In this document: positions 8,756-17,590 of the stretch, piece by piece
Layout: every line of letters starts with the position of its first letter
Position numbering within the stretch: position 1 is the stretch's first letter
Assembly (NCBI GenBank): GCA_009733575.1
Contig: ML769951.1
Span: 1 to 30,655 of the forward strand
Source: Gymnopus androsaceus JB14
Lineage: Eukaryota; Basidiomycota; Agaricomycetes; Agaricales; Omphalotaceae
Direction of reading: 5' to 3'
DNA: 30,655 nucleotides
Notes under the pieces: generated by a model
Seen by the model: only the letters and a program-made list of their open reading frames with translations
The model's database searches: none
What the model was told of the DNA's origin: nothing
Translations under genes and position numbers: made by a program

Positions 8756-10440
8756 CGTTATTTCTTCACCTTTATCTTTATCAACTAACCTCCTTCTCTC
8801 TAAGAATAACCGAGCCAGTGAGGCGTAACTCTCACTCCCTCCTTAACCTCCCCTCTCAGCCAAATGCAAACCAATCTTTTCTACCCCATCCAATCCTGCC
8901 TTTGCAACAGAATCTTCCCTTATCTTCGCTGCTCTTTGGGATTCTACCACCAATGACTTCCTTTCAGCTTCTGGCTACGGTGGACTCGGGGCTATTGTAG
9001 TTGAAATAGGCGTCGCGGCGTTGGCATTGGCGTCGATACCGCAAGTCAATCTCGATTTTCGAGAGCGGAGATTGAGAGAGTTCGTGGAACTTGGGCGGTC
9101 CAGCCATGCGATCGAGGTCCCAGGTATGTCATTTTCCATTCTGTCAGCTTTGTTCTGAGTTTACAACTTAGTTTTGCTTAGGGATCAAACTAGGATGTCT
9201 CCATTGAACCACGGCTACGGGAGTAGCAGTGTACCTAGGTGTCTGACTCTTTCACCTTATTCGAGTTGGGCTTCGGCTTTAGCTCCGTCTCGCGGAGCTT
9301 CTTGCATCTACACCTGGCTCTAGTCGCGACATATCCAACGCTTGAGTTACTGCCTCGAATGGTCTTGGCCGAATGACAGGTCAACTCAGCAAAGTTAAAT
9401 CGAAATTTGGAGGCCTCGCTTGAGAAGAAGATCAAGAGGATTTGTGGAACTTGGGGAACAGGATCCGATACGGGAGCGGTATGCAGTATTTTTTTCTCTA
9501 ATTCTTCTTTCTTTCCAACTGATACGCTCTGGTCAGTAATCCTTAGAGGTCTAGGCGCATAAGAACGAGAGGTATACCGCGGTTTCCGCCCCGGTTATCT
9601 AAATTCGAGACCCAATCGGCTCCTTCATTGGCTGCCTCTGCATCGACTTTGACCTCCAAACACGTCCTTGTCCCTACGCTCCCAAGCGGTATCGCGGAAG
9701 CCCGTTATCCAGAGCCTTTTCCCAATGCGTCGACAGTCGCATGGGTATGGTGCCTTCCTTGCCGCCGCCCGGAATTTCGAATCCTTCGATCCACAAGCCT
9801 GGCGCGACTCGGATATCAAGCCCCAATCCAATTTGCCTGCCTAATTCGAACGCTCTTTGAAACGAAACCGCGACCCGGAGAGGACGTAGAATGTAGGATG
9901 AGTGAGTCTTCTTGCACCGAGTGTACGTTGATACTGATATTTTATCTCGCTAGAAATTCGTGTTACAGCGCCCTGATCTTTCCCTAGTTCTTTCGATGGA
10001 TTAGGTATGTCCTTTTACCGCCTTTTGCTTAGCTTTTACTCAGGTTTACTCTAGAGAACGATAGCCCTCAACGTCCTAGCTTATTCAAGGAGGAAATACT
10101 TGAATTCGGTGTGTGCTTTGCTTTCTAAATCCAACATGGACTCATTTTCCACGATTCAAGCAATCTCTACATTGACTACAACGCCATCATCCATAACTAT
10201 TCCCAACGCAAATGTTGGCGATCCTCACTTTCCTCTATCCAACATTCACCTCCATCTTCTCCTACGTCGACTACCTTTTCACCGAAATCCCGCACAAAAA
10301 GCTCTATTTTTATAGCTGTAGATGGTGTTGCGTTCAGCGTAGTCGTAGCTTCCGCGGGAGGTCGAGGTCGTGTTATCAGGCTACAATGTTCCTGGGGAAT
10401 GAGATCATAGATTCATTGCAGGCAAGAGAGTAGGACGGCG
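8756..10440 (+). other. Exon debris; no intact gene
   Basis: Short coding-like islands are separated by splice-like signals but do not join into one frame: ALALASIPQVNLDFRERRL with a GTATGT donor near 9122, LEKKIKRICGTWGTGSDT near 9419-9475 with a GTATGC donor, and weak islands near 9628-9900 and 10100-10400. Direction appears to be plus throughout. This may be the continuation of the zinc-finger relic upstream or a second eroded gene; no product can be assigned. Confidence 0.35.
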
Positions 10441-10713
10441 GTGAAGGAGGAAGAGGAACCATATACAGTGGCGCTGGTGGAATCAAGGGAAGGGCAGCCA
10501 CTGGAAAATGCTGGCTCGAACTCGCCTCAGTCGATAGAGGCAAGGACGAGGGAGGGGAAGAAGACTAGCCGCGAGACAGAGCAAGAGGTACCCGAGGTTG
10601 AATGTGATGCAGAGGTGGAAAAAGTGGAAGAAGTCAAACGCAGCTCTCGCAAAACTGGGAGCATTCGTAAAGTCTGCGGAGAAGTTATATATAGCAAAAG
10701 CAGGAGCGGATGA
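10441..10713 (+). other. Open frame, acidic/basic low-complexity, doubtful
   Basis: A 90-codon frame opening at GTG with no ATG start and no splice context that I could confirm. It encodes a Glu/Lys/Arg-rich sequence (TREGKKTSRETEQEVPEVEC) like a disordered linker. It could be a late exon of the debris upstream. Kept only because the frame is open and compositionally protein-like. Confidence 0.2.
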
Positions 10714-10746
10714 AAGTGGCCTGAATTCGGGCCAAAAACGCTCCTG
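10701..10746. repeat. Nested inverted repeat (two-tier hairpin)
   Basis: CAGGAGCG (10701-10708) pairs with CGCTCCTG (10739-10746). Inside it TGGCC (10717-10721) pairs with GGCCA (10730-10734) around TGAATTCG. It lies downstream of the 10441-10713 frame and 120 bp beyond the stop of the minus-strand gene, so it sits between converging frames. Confidence 0.6.
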
Positions 10747-10868
10747 AGAGATGATAGAATATGAGTTGATAGATGTGATAGAGCTCGAGACGTAGCTCGA
10801 AACGCACTGTGGCGTTGCTACCTATATATATTAAGGATGATAGAACAACAACTTGAACAAGGAAAGTT

Positions 10869-11634
10869 TTATGCATGAAGTGACGTTGAGCGAATGAGGT
10901 AATTATGCAGTGCAACCGCACCTTCAGGAGTACCCAAGATATGAATTGGGTCAGTTATGGTTGTGACCCTCGCTTCATCCTTCATCTCTTTAATCAGCGC
11001 ACTGACTTTAGCATCTCCACTGTCGTTAGGTCGATAACCGCGAGTCAGAAGTTCATCCTCATTAAATGGGCCGTAGTAACGAAGGACAAAGTAAGGTCCA
11101 ATCATCACAATCCACTCGATTGAGAGGTCGTCGGGAAGAAAACCAGATTTAATGGCTGACTTGATCTGGTCGCCGCCCTGAATAGATGCAAGACTCAAAG
11201 CGTTTCTGAAGTCGGAGTCTTGACAAATCGTATCTGGGCTAGGAAGAGACTTCATGCACTCCACTGCTACTTTGGCCTCTGCACCTCCCTGGAGCCTTAT
11301 TCCACCATCGCGAGGAAGTTTCCCCAAACCGATGTCTGGGATGTTATGTCGTTTGTCCGATTTTTTTCGGGGATTCCATGGAATTCTCAATTGCGGGATG
11401 ATCATAAATTTTACGCCATGTTCCTGCTGGAGGATCCCTTTATGCATGTACAATGCCTCGTTGAGAACACCGTATGATCTGCTCTCATCCATAGGACTTT
11501 GAAGAATGTTGTGGACTCCGTCTGAAAGATCGATCAACTGATTGTTGCTCTGTTAGAAATATACAATTCAGAGCATGCCTGAAAAGATCGCAAAGTCATA
11601 CCAAAGGACAGAGGTGTACTTCAGAAAACGACAT
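10869..11634 (-). CDS. Conserved-looking hypothetical protein, 2 exons, 237 aa
   Basis: Exon 1 is 11602-11634 (ATG, 11 codons, MSFSEVHLCPL). The intron 11550-11601 is 52 nt (GTATGA...TTCTAACAG), phase 0. Exon 2 is 10869-11549 and ends in TAA. The frame is intact from end to end, unlike the relics on both sides. Visible segments are LIDLSDGVHNILQSPMD, IPQLRIPWNP, IPDIGLGKL, RLQGGAEAKVAVECMKSLP, SLASIQGGDQIKSAIKSGF, WIVMIGPYFVLRYYGPF and RGYRPNDSGD. A conserved aspartate/glutamate and Q-x-G-A-E-A-K pattern could suggest a fold with acidic catalytic residues and a lysine, vaguely nuclease-like, but I cannot name a family. There is no signal peptide or membrane segment. It is divergent from the gene at 11780, with 145 bp between starts, so coordinated expression is plausible. 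Confidence 0.7.
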
Positions 11635-11779
11635 TGTCTGAAGAGCACTCGAGATGCGTAGATACTAAGATAGAATACAATAATACAATTATACATGCGC
11701 AAAGATTCCCGGGCCGGAACAGATAAACCTCTAAAACCAACGGTCAACAAACCCAAATTACCGCCTCACTTGAACTAAC
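11635..11779. promoter_or_regulatory. Short divergent promoter
   Basis: Only 145 bp separate the start codons of the flanking divergent genes (ATG at 11634 minus and ATG at 11780 plus). The stretch is AT-rich with repeated AATACAAT/ATACAATT words near 11670-11690. No canonical TATA placement was identified for either direction. Confidence 0.4.
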
Positions 11780-12300
11780 ATGGTTTGTCTCATTGCCATT
11801 TCATCTTCTTTTTTTTTGCTGATGTTACACAGAGCTCACGCTACGTAAAAGGCTACGCGATTGACTGGGCAAAGATTGCTCAAGTTCTTGAGCTTGAATA
11901 CAACGAAGAGAATATCGATCGAATCCAAGGAGGTGTCTTCAATATCTTACAGTTCGTTCGAAGAGAAAGTCATGCATGCAGGAATACCCATTCATTTTGC
12001 ACCGCACGTCCTCTTACTCCTAAAACCTCCAAATCGGTCGTGGTGATCTCTGGGGGCTTGGAATCGTTCGGTTTAGATTTAGAAGAGTTGAAGAACAAAT
12101 CTTTTCAATATCCGGATTACATGGTATCACTTGCGGAACATTTTTTGGAGGGGCCCGATGTTTTTGAGATAGTAGATTACGAGGACCCGCGTGCGTAACT
12201 TTTGCTACTTGATCCAAACCGAGGAACTTAACTTCAACTCACAGTTATCAGCGTACCGGATTCGTCCTTGACTTTGGCGTCCTCTTTGGGTTTCCATTGA
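11780..12300 (+). CDS. Hypothetical protein, divergent partner, 3 exons
   Basis: The main exon 11833-12190 reads SSRYVKGYAIDWAKIAQVLE, then NIDRIQGGVFNILQFVRRES, SVVVISGGLESFGLDLEEL and SLAEHFLEGPDVFEIVDYED. A 54-nt intron (12191-12244, GTGCGT...TCACAG, phase 1) joins the final exon 12245-12300, ending LTLASSLGFH-stop. For the start I propose ATG at 11780-11782 as a 3-nt first exon followed by a 50-nt intron (11783-11832, GTTTGT...TTACACAG), which puts M directly before SSRY in frame. The frame also stays open upstream to a TTG at 11785 but has no ATG there. Total is about 138 aa. Function is not recognised. Pairing with the divergent gene at 10869-11634 and the lack of frame breaks suggest the two are retained together. 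Confidence 0.55.
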
Positions 12301-13373
12301 AGGAAGTTGTTGTCTGAGGCTTTGTACATGTATTTGGCAGACCAAATCACTGTTTTCATGCACCTACCTACTTTGAGCATAGTGGCGGGAAAAATTCGGG
12401 TTCTCGAGCGAGGATTGATCTAATTCGAGCTCGGGGAGTGTTTAGTTCTTATTGAGTACAGCCCCATCGGAAGCATATGAAGGCGCAGAATGGCGGCGCC
12501 GTATACGAAGTGGTCTGGAAGAGGTGTGGAGGTGAGCCCGAATTTTGCGTTACTTCACCTCGTTTATTTTGCTCATTCTTTCTCTCTGATCTCCTTCCCT
12601 TCGTCCGCAGGTATCGGAGCAGTAAGCGACGAAGCCAGTGCAGATTCCACTGACTCAGAATACACGAGCTGCTTCCGAGGTTTCTAGGGCTTAATGCGTC
12701 GGTCAGGGTATGGATAGGTGTGGTGAGAAGAAGGAGGCTAATACTATAGATAAAAGGGAGAGAGGCATGAGTGAAGAAGGCAAAGCTGGAGCTGGAGGCT
12801 CAAAGCTAACCTCTGCATCGTCTTCAGAAGGTACTATCCCTGGTCCAGCTCCCACTACTTTTACAACGAAGCAGGGTATCGGCGGCCCTTCTTCCTCGTC
12901 TCACAGAAAGGAACCCCTCCTGCCGTCTAGGGAATGGTATCGCCTCCTCGCTGGAATTCCCACTTGTGCCGTGTTGCAGAGATACCTAACAGGGGGATGG
13001 GGAGCGTTGATGCTGTGACCGATGCCGCGGAATCAGATAATACACGGCTTGTTGAAGTATGTGTTCTGTCTATTTCCTTTCTTCTTTACCTTGGTCTCAC
13101 TAACGTCCCGTCCCATCCCGTCCTTCTCCGTTTCTCCCTATCCCATCCCAAATGCAGTTCTCCCCAAACCCGACCTGGACCTCTCCACACACGGAAGGCC
13201 TCGCATACGAATACCTGTCGAGCGCCGCAGCGAGGTTTTTATAGCATATCTTTACTACGGCGGTGTACAATTACAGGCATGTCAGGCTGATAGCTGGATA
13301 GGCGGATATTTTCTAACCCTTTCTCGGCCTCCTAGCAGCTTCTCCGCTTTCCCTGCGGTCATTTTGTGGGATT
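12301..13373 (+). other. Splice-flanked exon fragments; no intact gene
   Basis: Fragments with fungal splice signals include ATG at about 12478 reading MKAQNGGAVYEVVWKRCGG across a possible intron (GTGAGC...CCGCAG) into IGAVSDEASADSTDSEYT and a stop near 12685; then a Ser/Gly-rich stretch (12765-12900) leading to SREWYRLLAGIPTCAVLQRY and a frame break near 13005. An intron-like 13058-13156 (GTATGT...AAATGCAG) precedes VLPKPDLDLSTHGRPRIRIP. Stops and frame changes separate them. The plus direction is consistent, so this may be one or two decayed genes. The WYRLLAGIPTCAVLQRYL segment is the most protein-like. Confidence 0.4.
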
Positions 13374-14508
13374 TTGAGCACCCAGACCATCCCATTCTGC
13401 ATTGTTGTCTTTCGTGCACCTCCGTCAGCTCGGTCAGCTCCCTTCTTACGGCTTCCCTCGCAAATGAACGCCGCCGTGGTCTGGTGCTCGAGAATAGTTC
13501 ACTTCACGTGGGTCATTCGGGATAAGGAGGAGAGGGAGAAACATGCTTTAGATGAGAGAGTGGAGGACCTTGCGATCGCAAACGAACCACCGTTAGATGC
13601 TGAAATCAAAGTAATTCCTTCATCTTCTTGTTCTCTGACTTGAAGCTGATATTTTGCATAGAAATCCCGTCTCCCTGCTCATATGCAACTCCTTGTCAGC
13701 CCCAATCTACTCCCTTTGATACCCGTAAATCAACGTCTATTCAGCTTTTCCTGTCCTCGCCTCCTCAACCTAGTACATTGGCATACGCGTCGCTGTATTT
13801 GGACGCGCTGGGAAACCCTACGGCTCCTGCTGAATCTGACCAGCTAACGTGGAAGAAGATTCTCGACGAGGATCCTTATAAAGGAGATCACTGGGTTGGC
13901 GTACCTGGCGGAATACCTCTGCGTAAACGCAGAGCGTCAGTATACAGTGAAGACAATGAGGATCTTGAAGACGACTTAGATGTATCACCTTCACTATCAC
14001 CTCTAGACTCTGATGACCTCGCACTAGACGTGGTTGCGGCTGTCTTGGATGGCACAAGCGGACTTGACGAGGATAGAGATCAGTACGACATGCGAGACTT
14101 TTCTCAGATGGTCAGCCGTGGCGTTTTTCATGGTAAATTTGCTGATCAAGAACAAGAATCTCTGCGCCGTATGATTTTTGGTTATAGTCTTGTCTCTCGT
14201 GGCCGTATGGTGCGTTTCAAATTTCCATTTAATTGCAGAGTCTGACTATGTAACAGGAACGATTTTTCAAAGGCCAATCCCTCTCCCCCTCATCTGTATC
14301 CCTCACTGCTCAGAGTGCTCTCGAAATCGAAGGGCTTCCAGACCTCCATACGCGCCTCCTCTGTCGTGAAAGCCTGGTTTTTGGAGGACCGAAAGGCGAT
14401 CGCGTAGCTTCATATCTACTTGGTGTTATAAGGAACATTGCAGGGATCAATGTTTACGAGGAATGGTTGGGCCAGGATCCCAAGTTCCAGAAAAGATTCG
14501 TTCGATAA
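13374..14508 (+). pseudogene. Truncated gene relic, weak gamma-tubulin-complex-like segment
   Basis: An exon ending at 13610 (ERVEDLAIANEPPLDAEIK) joins in phase 0 through a 51-nt intron (13611-13661) to SRLPAHMQLLVSPNLLPLIP. Near 13740 the coding frame changes by one and continues DQLTWKKILDEDPYKGDHWV, an acidic stretch (NEDLEDDLDVSPSLSPLDSD) and ESLRRMIFGYSLVSRGRM. A 47-nt intron (14210-14256) leads to ERFFKGQSLSPSSVSLTAQS and EIEGLPDLHTRLLCRESLVF, then a stop at 14506-14508. Beyond the stop the same frame still reads LARSLSPDAFK before the TAGGG element begins at about 14561. The L-T-W-x2-I-L-x-E-x-P-Y-x-G-x-H-W pattern is reminiscent of gamma-tubulin complex (Spc97/Spc98-type) proteins of basidiomycetes, from memory and weakly held. 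It is broken by at least one frameshift, a premature stop and a repeat insertion. Confidence 0.45.
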
Positions 14509-14560
14509 TTGGCTCGTTCCCTGTCTCCCGATGCGTTCAAGGTAATTGACAAACGCCAGG

Positions 14561-14855
14561 GGTTAATGGATCATCCTAGGGATGGACTAGGGATTGAAAC
14601 CCTAGGGTAGGGTAGGGTAGGGTAGGGCAGGGTAGGGTAGGGCAGGGGAGGGTAGAGCAAAGTAGGGCAGGGCAGGATAGGGCAGGGTACAATAGGGTAT
14701 GGTAGGGTATGGTAGAATAGAGTATAGTGAGGTAGGGTACAGTAGGGCAAGGCAGGGTAGGATAGTATGAACATTGCACTAGTCTATTGTAGAAGGACAG
14801 TGTGTGTATACATGTATACATTGCACCTGTCCATCATAGAAGAACAGTATGTGTG
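14561..14855 (+). repeat. Compound repeat copy 1: head + TAGGG array + 47-bp minisatellite
   Basis: The head (14561-14602) contains GTTAATGGATCATCCTAGGG and GGACTAGGGATTGAAACCC. It is followed by a degenerate pentamer array (about 14603-14766, TAGGG with TAGAG, CAGGG and TATGG variants), then just under two 47-bp units (from CATTGCAC at about 14771) holding the perfect palindrome GTATACATGTATAC. Apart from array length it is nearly identical to 16976-17250. It terminates the decayed gene upstream. Confidence 0.8.
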
Positions 14856-15240
14856 TTAGGGTGCATCTCACATCATCCGACGCATCCAAACGTTGACCAG
14901 TCCTGGTTAGATTGGCATAATTGAGAATACAGGAATGCGGCGAGTTCATAGAAGACATGGAGGCAATCCTTGGGCATGATCCTCTCCGCTCGCTACCAGC
15001 CTCCGAGTTACGGCTGAGCTAGTTTCTTCTAACTTTTCGAGTGCTTGAATTCTGAAATCGGGAGGCTTAGAGAACTGGGACTAGAATCAATGAAGCAACT
15101 GCTTGGCGACGTTCTATTGTAGCAGCGGGAAGATCTGGTTATGAGTGCATGAAGGGACGAATCGACCTGGAGCTTATGGCTTGGGCAAAGGTAACAATGA
15201 TGTGTATGCTTATGCTGTGGTAGACAGCTCAAAACATGAT
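14856..15240. other. Unassigned sequence before the gap
   Basis: 385 bp with no convincing open frame and no clear repeats. Some GGCAAAG/GTAACA and CAG/GT words look splice-like near 15185, so it could be further debris of the interrupted gene, but nothing can be supported. Confidence 0.4.
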
Positions 15241-16163
15241 NNNNNNNNNNNNNNNNNNNNNNNNNNNNNNNNNNNNNNNNNNNNNNNNNNNNNNNNNNNN
15301 NNNNNNNNNNNNNNNNNNNNNNNNNNNNNNNNNNNNNNNNNNNNNNNNNNNNNNNNNNNNNNNNNNNNNNNNNNNNNNNNNNNNNNNNNNNNNNNNNNNN
15401 NNNNNNNNNNNNNNNNNNNNNNNNNNNNNNNNNNNNNNNNNNNNNNNNNNNNNNNNNNNNNNNNNNNNNNNNNNNNNNNNNNNNNNNNNNNNNNNNNNNN
15501 NNNNNNNNNNNNNNNNNNNNNNNNNNNNNNNNNNNNNNNNNNNNNNNNNNNNNNNNNNNNNNNNNNNNNNNNNNNNNNNNNNNNNNNNNNNNNNNNNNNN
15601 NNNNNNNNNNNNNNNNNNNNNNNNNNNNNNNNNNNNNNNNNNNNNNNNNNNNNNNNNNNNNNNNNNNNNNNNNNNNNNNNNNNNNNNNNNNNNNNNNNNN
15701 NNNNNNNNNNNNNNNNNNNNNNNNNNNNNNNNNNNNNNNNNNNNNNNNNNNNNNNNNNNNNNNNNNNNNNNNNNNNNNNNNNNNNNNNNNNNNNNNNNNN
15801 NNNNNNNNNNNNNNNNNNNNNNNNNNNNNNNNNNNNNNNNNNNNNNNNNNNNNNNNNNNNNNNNNNNNNNNNNNNNNNNNNNNNNNNNNNNNNNNNNNNN
15901 NNNNNNNNNNNNNNNNNNNNNNNNNNNNNNNNNNNNNNNNNNNNNNNNNNNNNNNNNNNNNNNNNNNNNNNNNNNNNNNNNNNNNNNNNNNNNNNNNNNN
16001 NNNNNNNNNNNNNNNNNNNNNNNNNNNNNNNNNNNNNNNNNNNNNNNNNNNNNNNNNNNNNNNNNNNNNNNNNNNNNNNNNNNNNNNNNNNNNNNNNNNN
16101 NNNNNNNNNNNNNNNNNNNNNNNNNNNNNNNNNNNNNNNNNNNNNNNNNNNNNNNNNNNNNNN
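15241..16163. other. Assembly gap (923 N)
   Basis: Unbroken Ns. The right edge opens inside the 47-bp minisatellite, so at least part of the missing sequence is probably another compound repeat whose head and TAGGG array could not be assembled. The frames drawn across it are meaningless. Confidence 0.99.
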
Positions 16164-16171
16164 GAAGGACA

Positions 16172-16202
<31 letters not shown>

Positions 16203-16297
16203 TGTATGTACGCATTGCACTTGTCCATTGGAGAAGACCACTGTGTGTATGCATGTACACATTGGACTTGTCCATCATGGAAGAAACAGTGTCTTGT
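16164..16297 (+). repeat. 47-bp minisatellite tail of a compound repeat inside the gap
   Basis: It starts GAAGGACAGTGTGTG with a (TG)n expansion, then CATTGCACTTGTCCATTGGA and CATTGGACTTGTCCATCATG units ending at about 16297. The units match those at 17166-17590, so a compound element most likely begins within the gap. Confidence 0.8.
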
Positions 16298-16309
16298 ATG
16301 CCATTTCTC

Positions 16310-16473
16310 TCTTGCTTGAACCATGCTGGGCGATAGGTCTTGAGGATAACACCAAAAAGAAAATCATTCCTACCAGCGAACAGGTTCTGAAGCTCAGAGA
16401 ATACTTGGAGCTAGATCAGAATGAGATTCCGCTCAAGTGGTACCGGGAACCATATCCTGCCGAGCGTTTTTGA
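16310..16473 (+). pseudogene. Isolated exon fragment ending at a T-homopolymer stop
   Basis: Coding-like frame LLEPCWAIGLEDNTKKKI, then SEQVLKLREYLELDQNEIPL and KWYREPYPAERF followed by TGA at 16471-16473. The stop arises directly after five T residues (16467-16471). One T fewer would give R-F-E followed by an excellent donor (GTATGT at 16475) and a 55-nt intron to 16529. The product is unknown. It is cut off on the left by the minisatellite. Confidence 0.45.
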
Positions 16474-16975
16474 GGTATGTATACTGGCTCTGTCAACTCT
16501 CCTTTACGTACTCAACTTTTAACTTTCAGAGTGCCTCTCGTTTATGCTTTCTTGTCAACAGTGTACTATTAGTTTTTTAATAGAGTTGTACGCCTCACTC
16601 ATCGACACATCCCTTTCAATCCATTTCTACATCACATTACATTTTCCCCTCTTCCAATTGACCTTGATTCCCCGTTCCCTTATTCCCCAGTTTCCGCTGT
16701 GTGCATTCTTATATCCATATTCTCATGCCTACTCTTACTTACTTTCCGAAGGTTTAAGAGGAAGTGAAGGTGAAGGTTGCGTCCGGGCCTTCAGTATGTT
16801 GCCAGAACCGAGCCAACTCTGCGAGAAGCTTCATCCACTTCTTATTGACCTACGGGATTGCGTCAAAAGGTACCCAACATCACTAGAACTGGAACCAAAT
16901 TGGATTCCGGAGGAATAAGCTTTTGCCACGGTCTTTTCCCCACATTTTGTAGCCTACAGTTGGTCGCTAATATCA
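16474..16975 (+). other. Possible downstream exon fragment; otherwise featureless
   Basis: An open frame through 16741-16918 ends GLRGSEGEGCVRAFSMLPEP, LCEKLHPLLIDLRDCVKRYP and LELEPNWIPEE-stop and looks protein-like. The stretch before it (16530-16740) is pyrimidine-rich and intron-like. It could be the last exon of the fragment at 16310-16473. No product can be named. Confidence 0.3.
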
Positions 16976-17165
16976 GTTAATGGATCATCCTAGGGATGGA
17001 CTAGGGATTGAAACCCTAGGGTAGGGTAGGGTAGGGTAGGGTAGGGTAGGGCAGAGTAGGGCAGGGCAGGATAGGGCAGGGTACAATAGGGTACGGTAGG
17101 GTATGGTAGAATAGAGTACAGTGAGGTAGGGTACAGTAGGGCAAGGCAGGGTAGGATAGTACGAA
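16976..17165 (+). repeat. Compound repeat copy 2: head + TAGGG array
   Basis: The same head as at 14562 (GTTAATGGATCATCCTAGGG) is followed by the degenerate TAGGG array to about 17160. It is G-rich on the plus strand, like all three assembled arrays in the window. The array is shorter than copy 1, but the variant order near its right end (GGTACAGTAGGGCAAGGCAG) is shared, so the two copies have a recent common source. Confidence 0.85.
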
Positions 17166-17590
17166 CATTGCACCAGTCTATTGTAGAAGGACAGTGTGTG
17201 TATACATGTATACATTGCACCTGTCCATCATAGAAGAACAGCGTGTGTGTGTGTGTATGTATGTGTATGTACCCATTGCACTCATCCATTGGAGAAGACC
17301 ACTGTGTGTATGCATGTACACACATTGGACTTGTCCATCATGGAAGAACAGTGTCTGTATGCATGCACACATTGGAATTTTCTATCGTAGAAGGACGGTG
17401 TGTGGATGTATGTACATATTGCACTTGTTGGTCACAGAAGAACGGTGCATATGTGCATATACACATTGCACTTGTCCATCGTAGAAGGACAGTACATGTG
17501 TGTGCATGGACACAATGCCCTTATTTATTATAGAAGCATAGTGTGTTATGTGTACACATTGCACTTTTCCATCTTAAGAGGACAGTGAGT
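17166..17590 (+). repeat. 47-bp minisatellite, about 9 units
   Basis: Unit consensus starts CATTGCACTTGTCCATCRTA, followed by GAAGRACAGTGTGTGTATGC and ATGTACA. Unit starts are at 17166, 17213, 17274, 17323, 17370, 17415, 17464, 17513 and 17557, a spacing of 44-61 bp, mostly 47. Variation is concentrated in the TG/CA tract. It passes directly into the 95-bp satellite. Confidence 0.9.

Noticed and set aside
9180..9230. tRNA-like sequence on the minus strand (GTTCAATGG ... TTTGATCCC)
   Set aside because: The D-arm-like and T-arm-like words are only about 20 nt apart, leaving no room for an anticodon arm, and no acceptor stem pairs.
15029..16473. Very long frames spanning the gap
   Set aside because: They consist mostly of Ns read as open frame.
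14571..17325. Frames rich in Tyr-Pro-Thr-Leu or Thr-His-Thr-His
   Set aside because: They are translations of the TAGGG arrays and TG/CA minisatellite, not genes.
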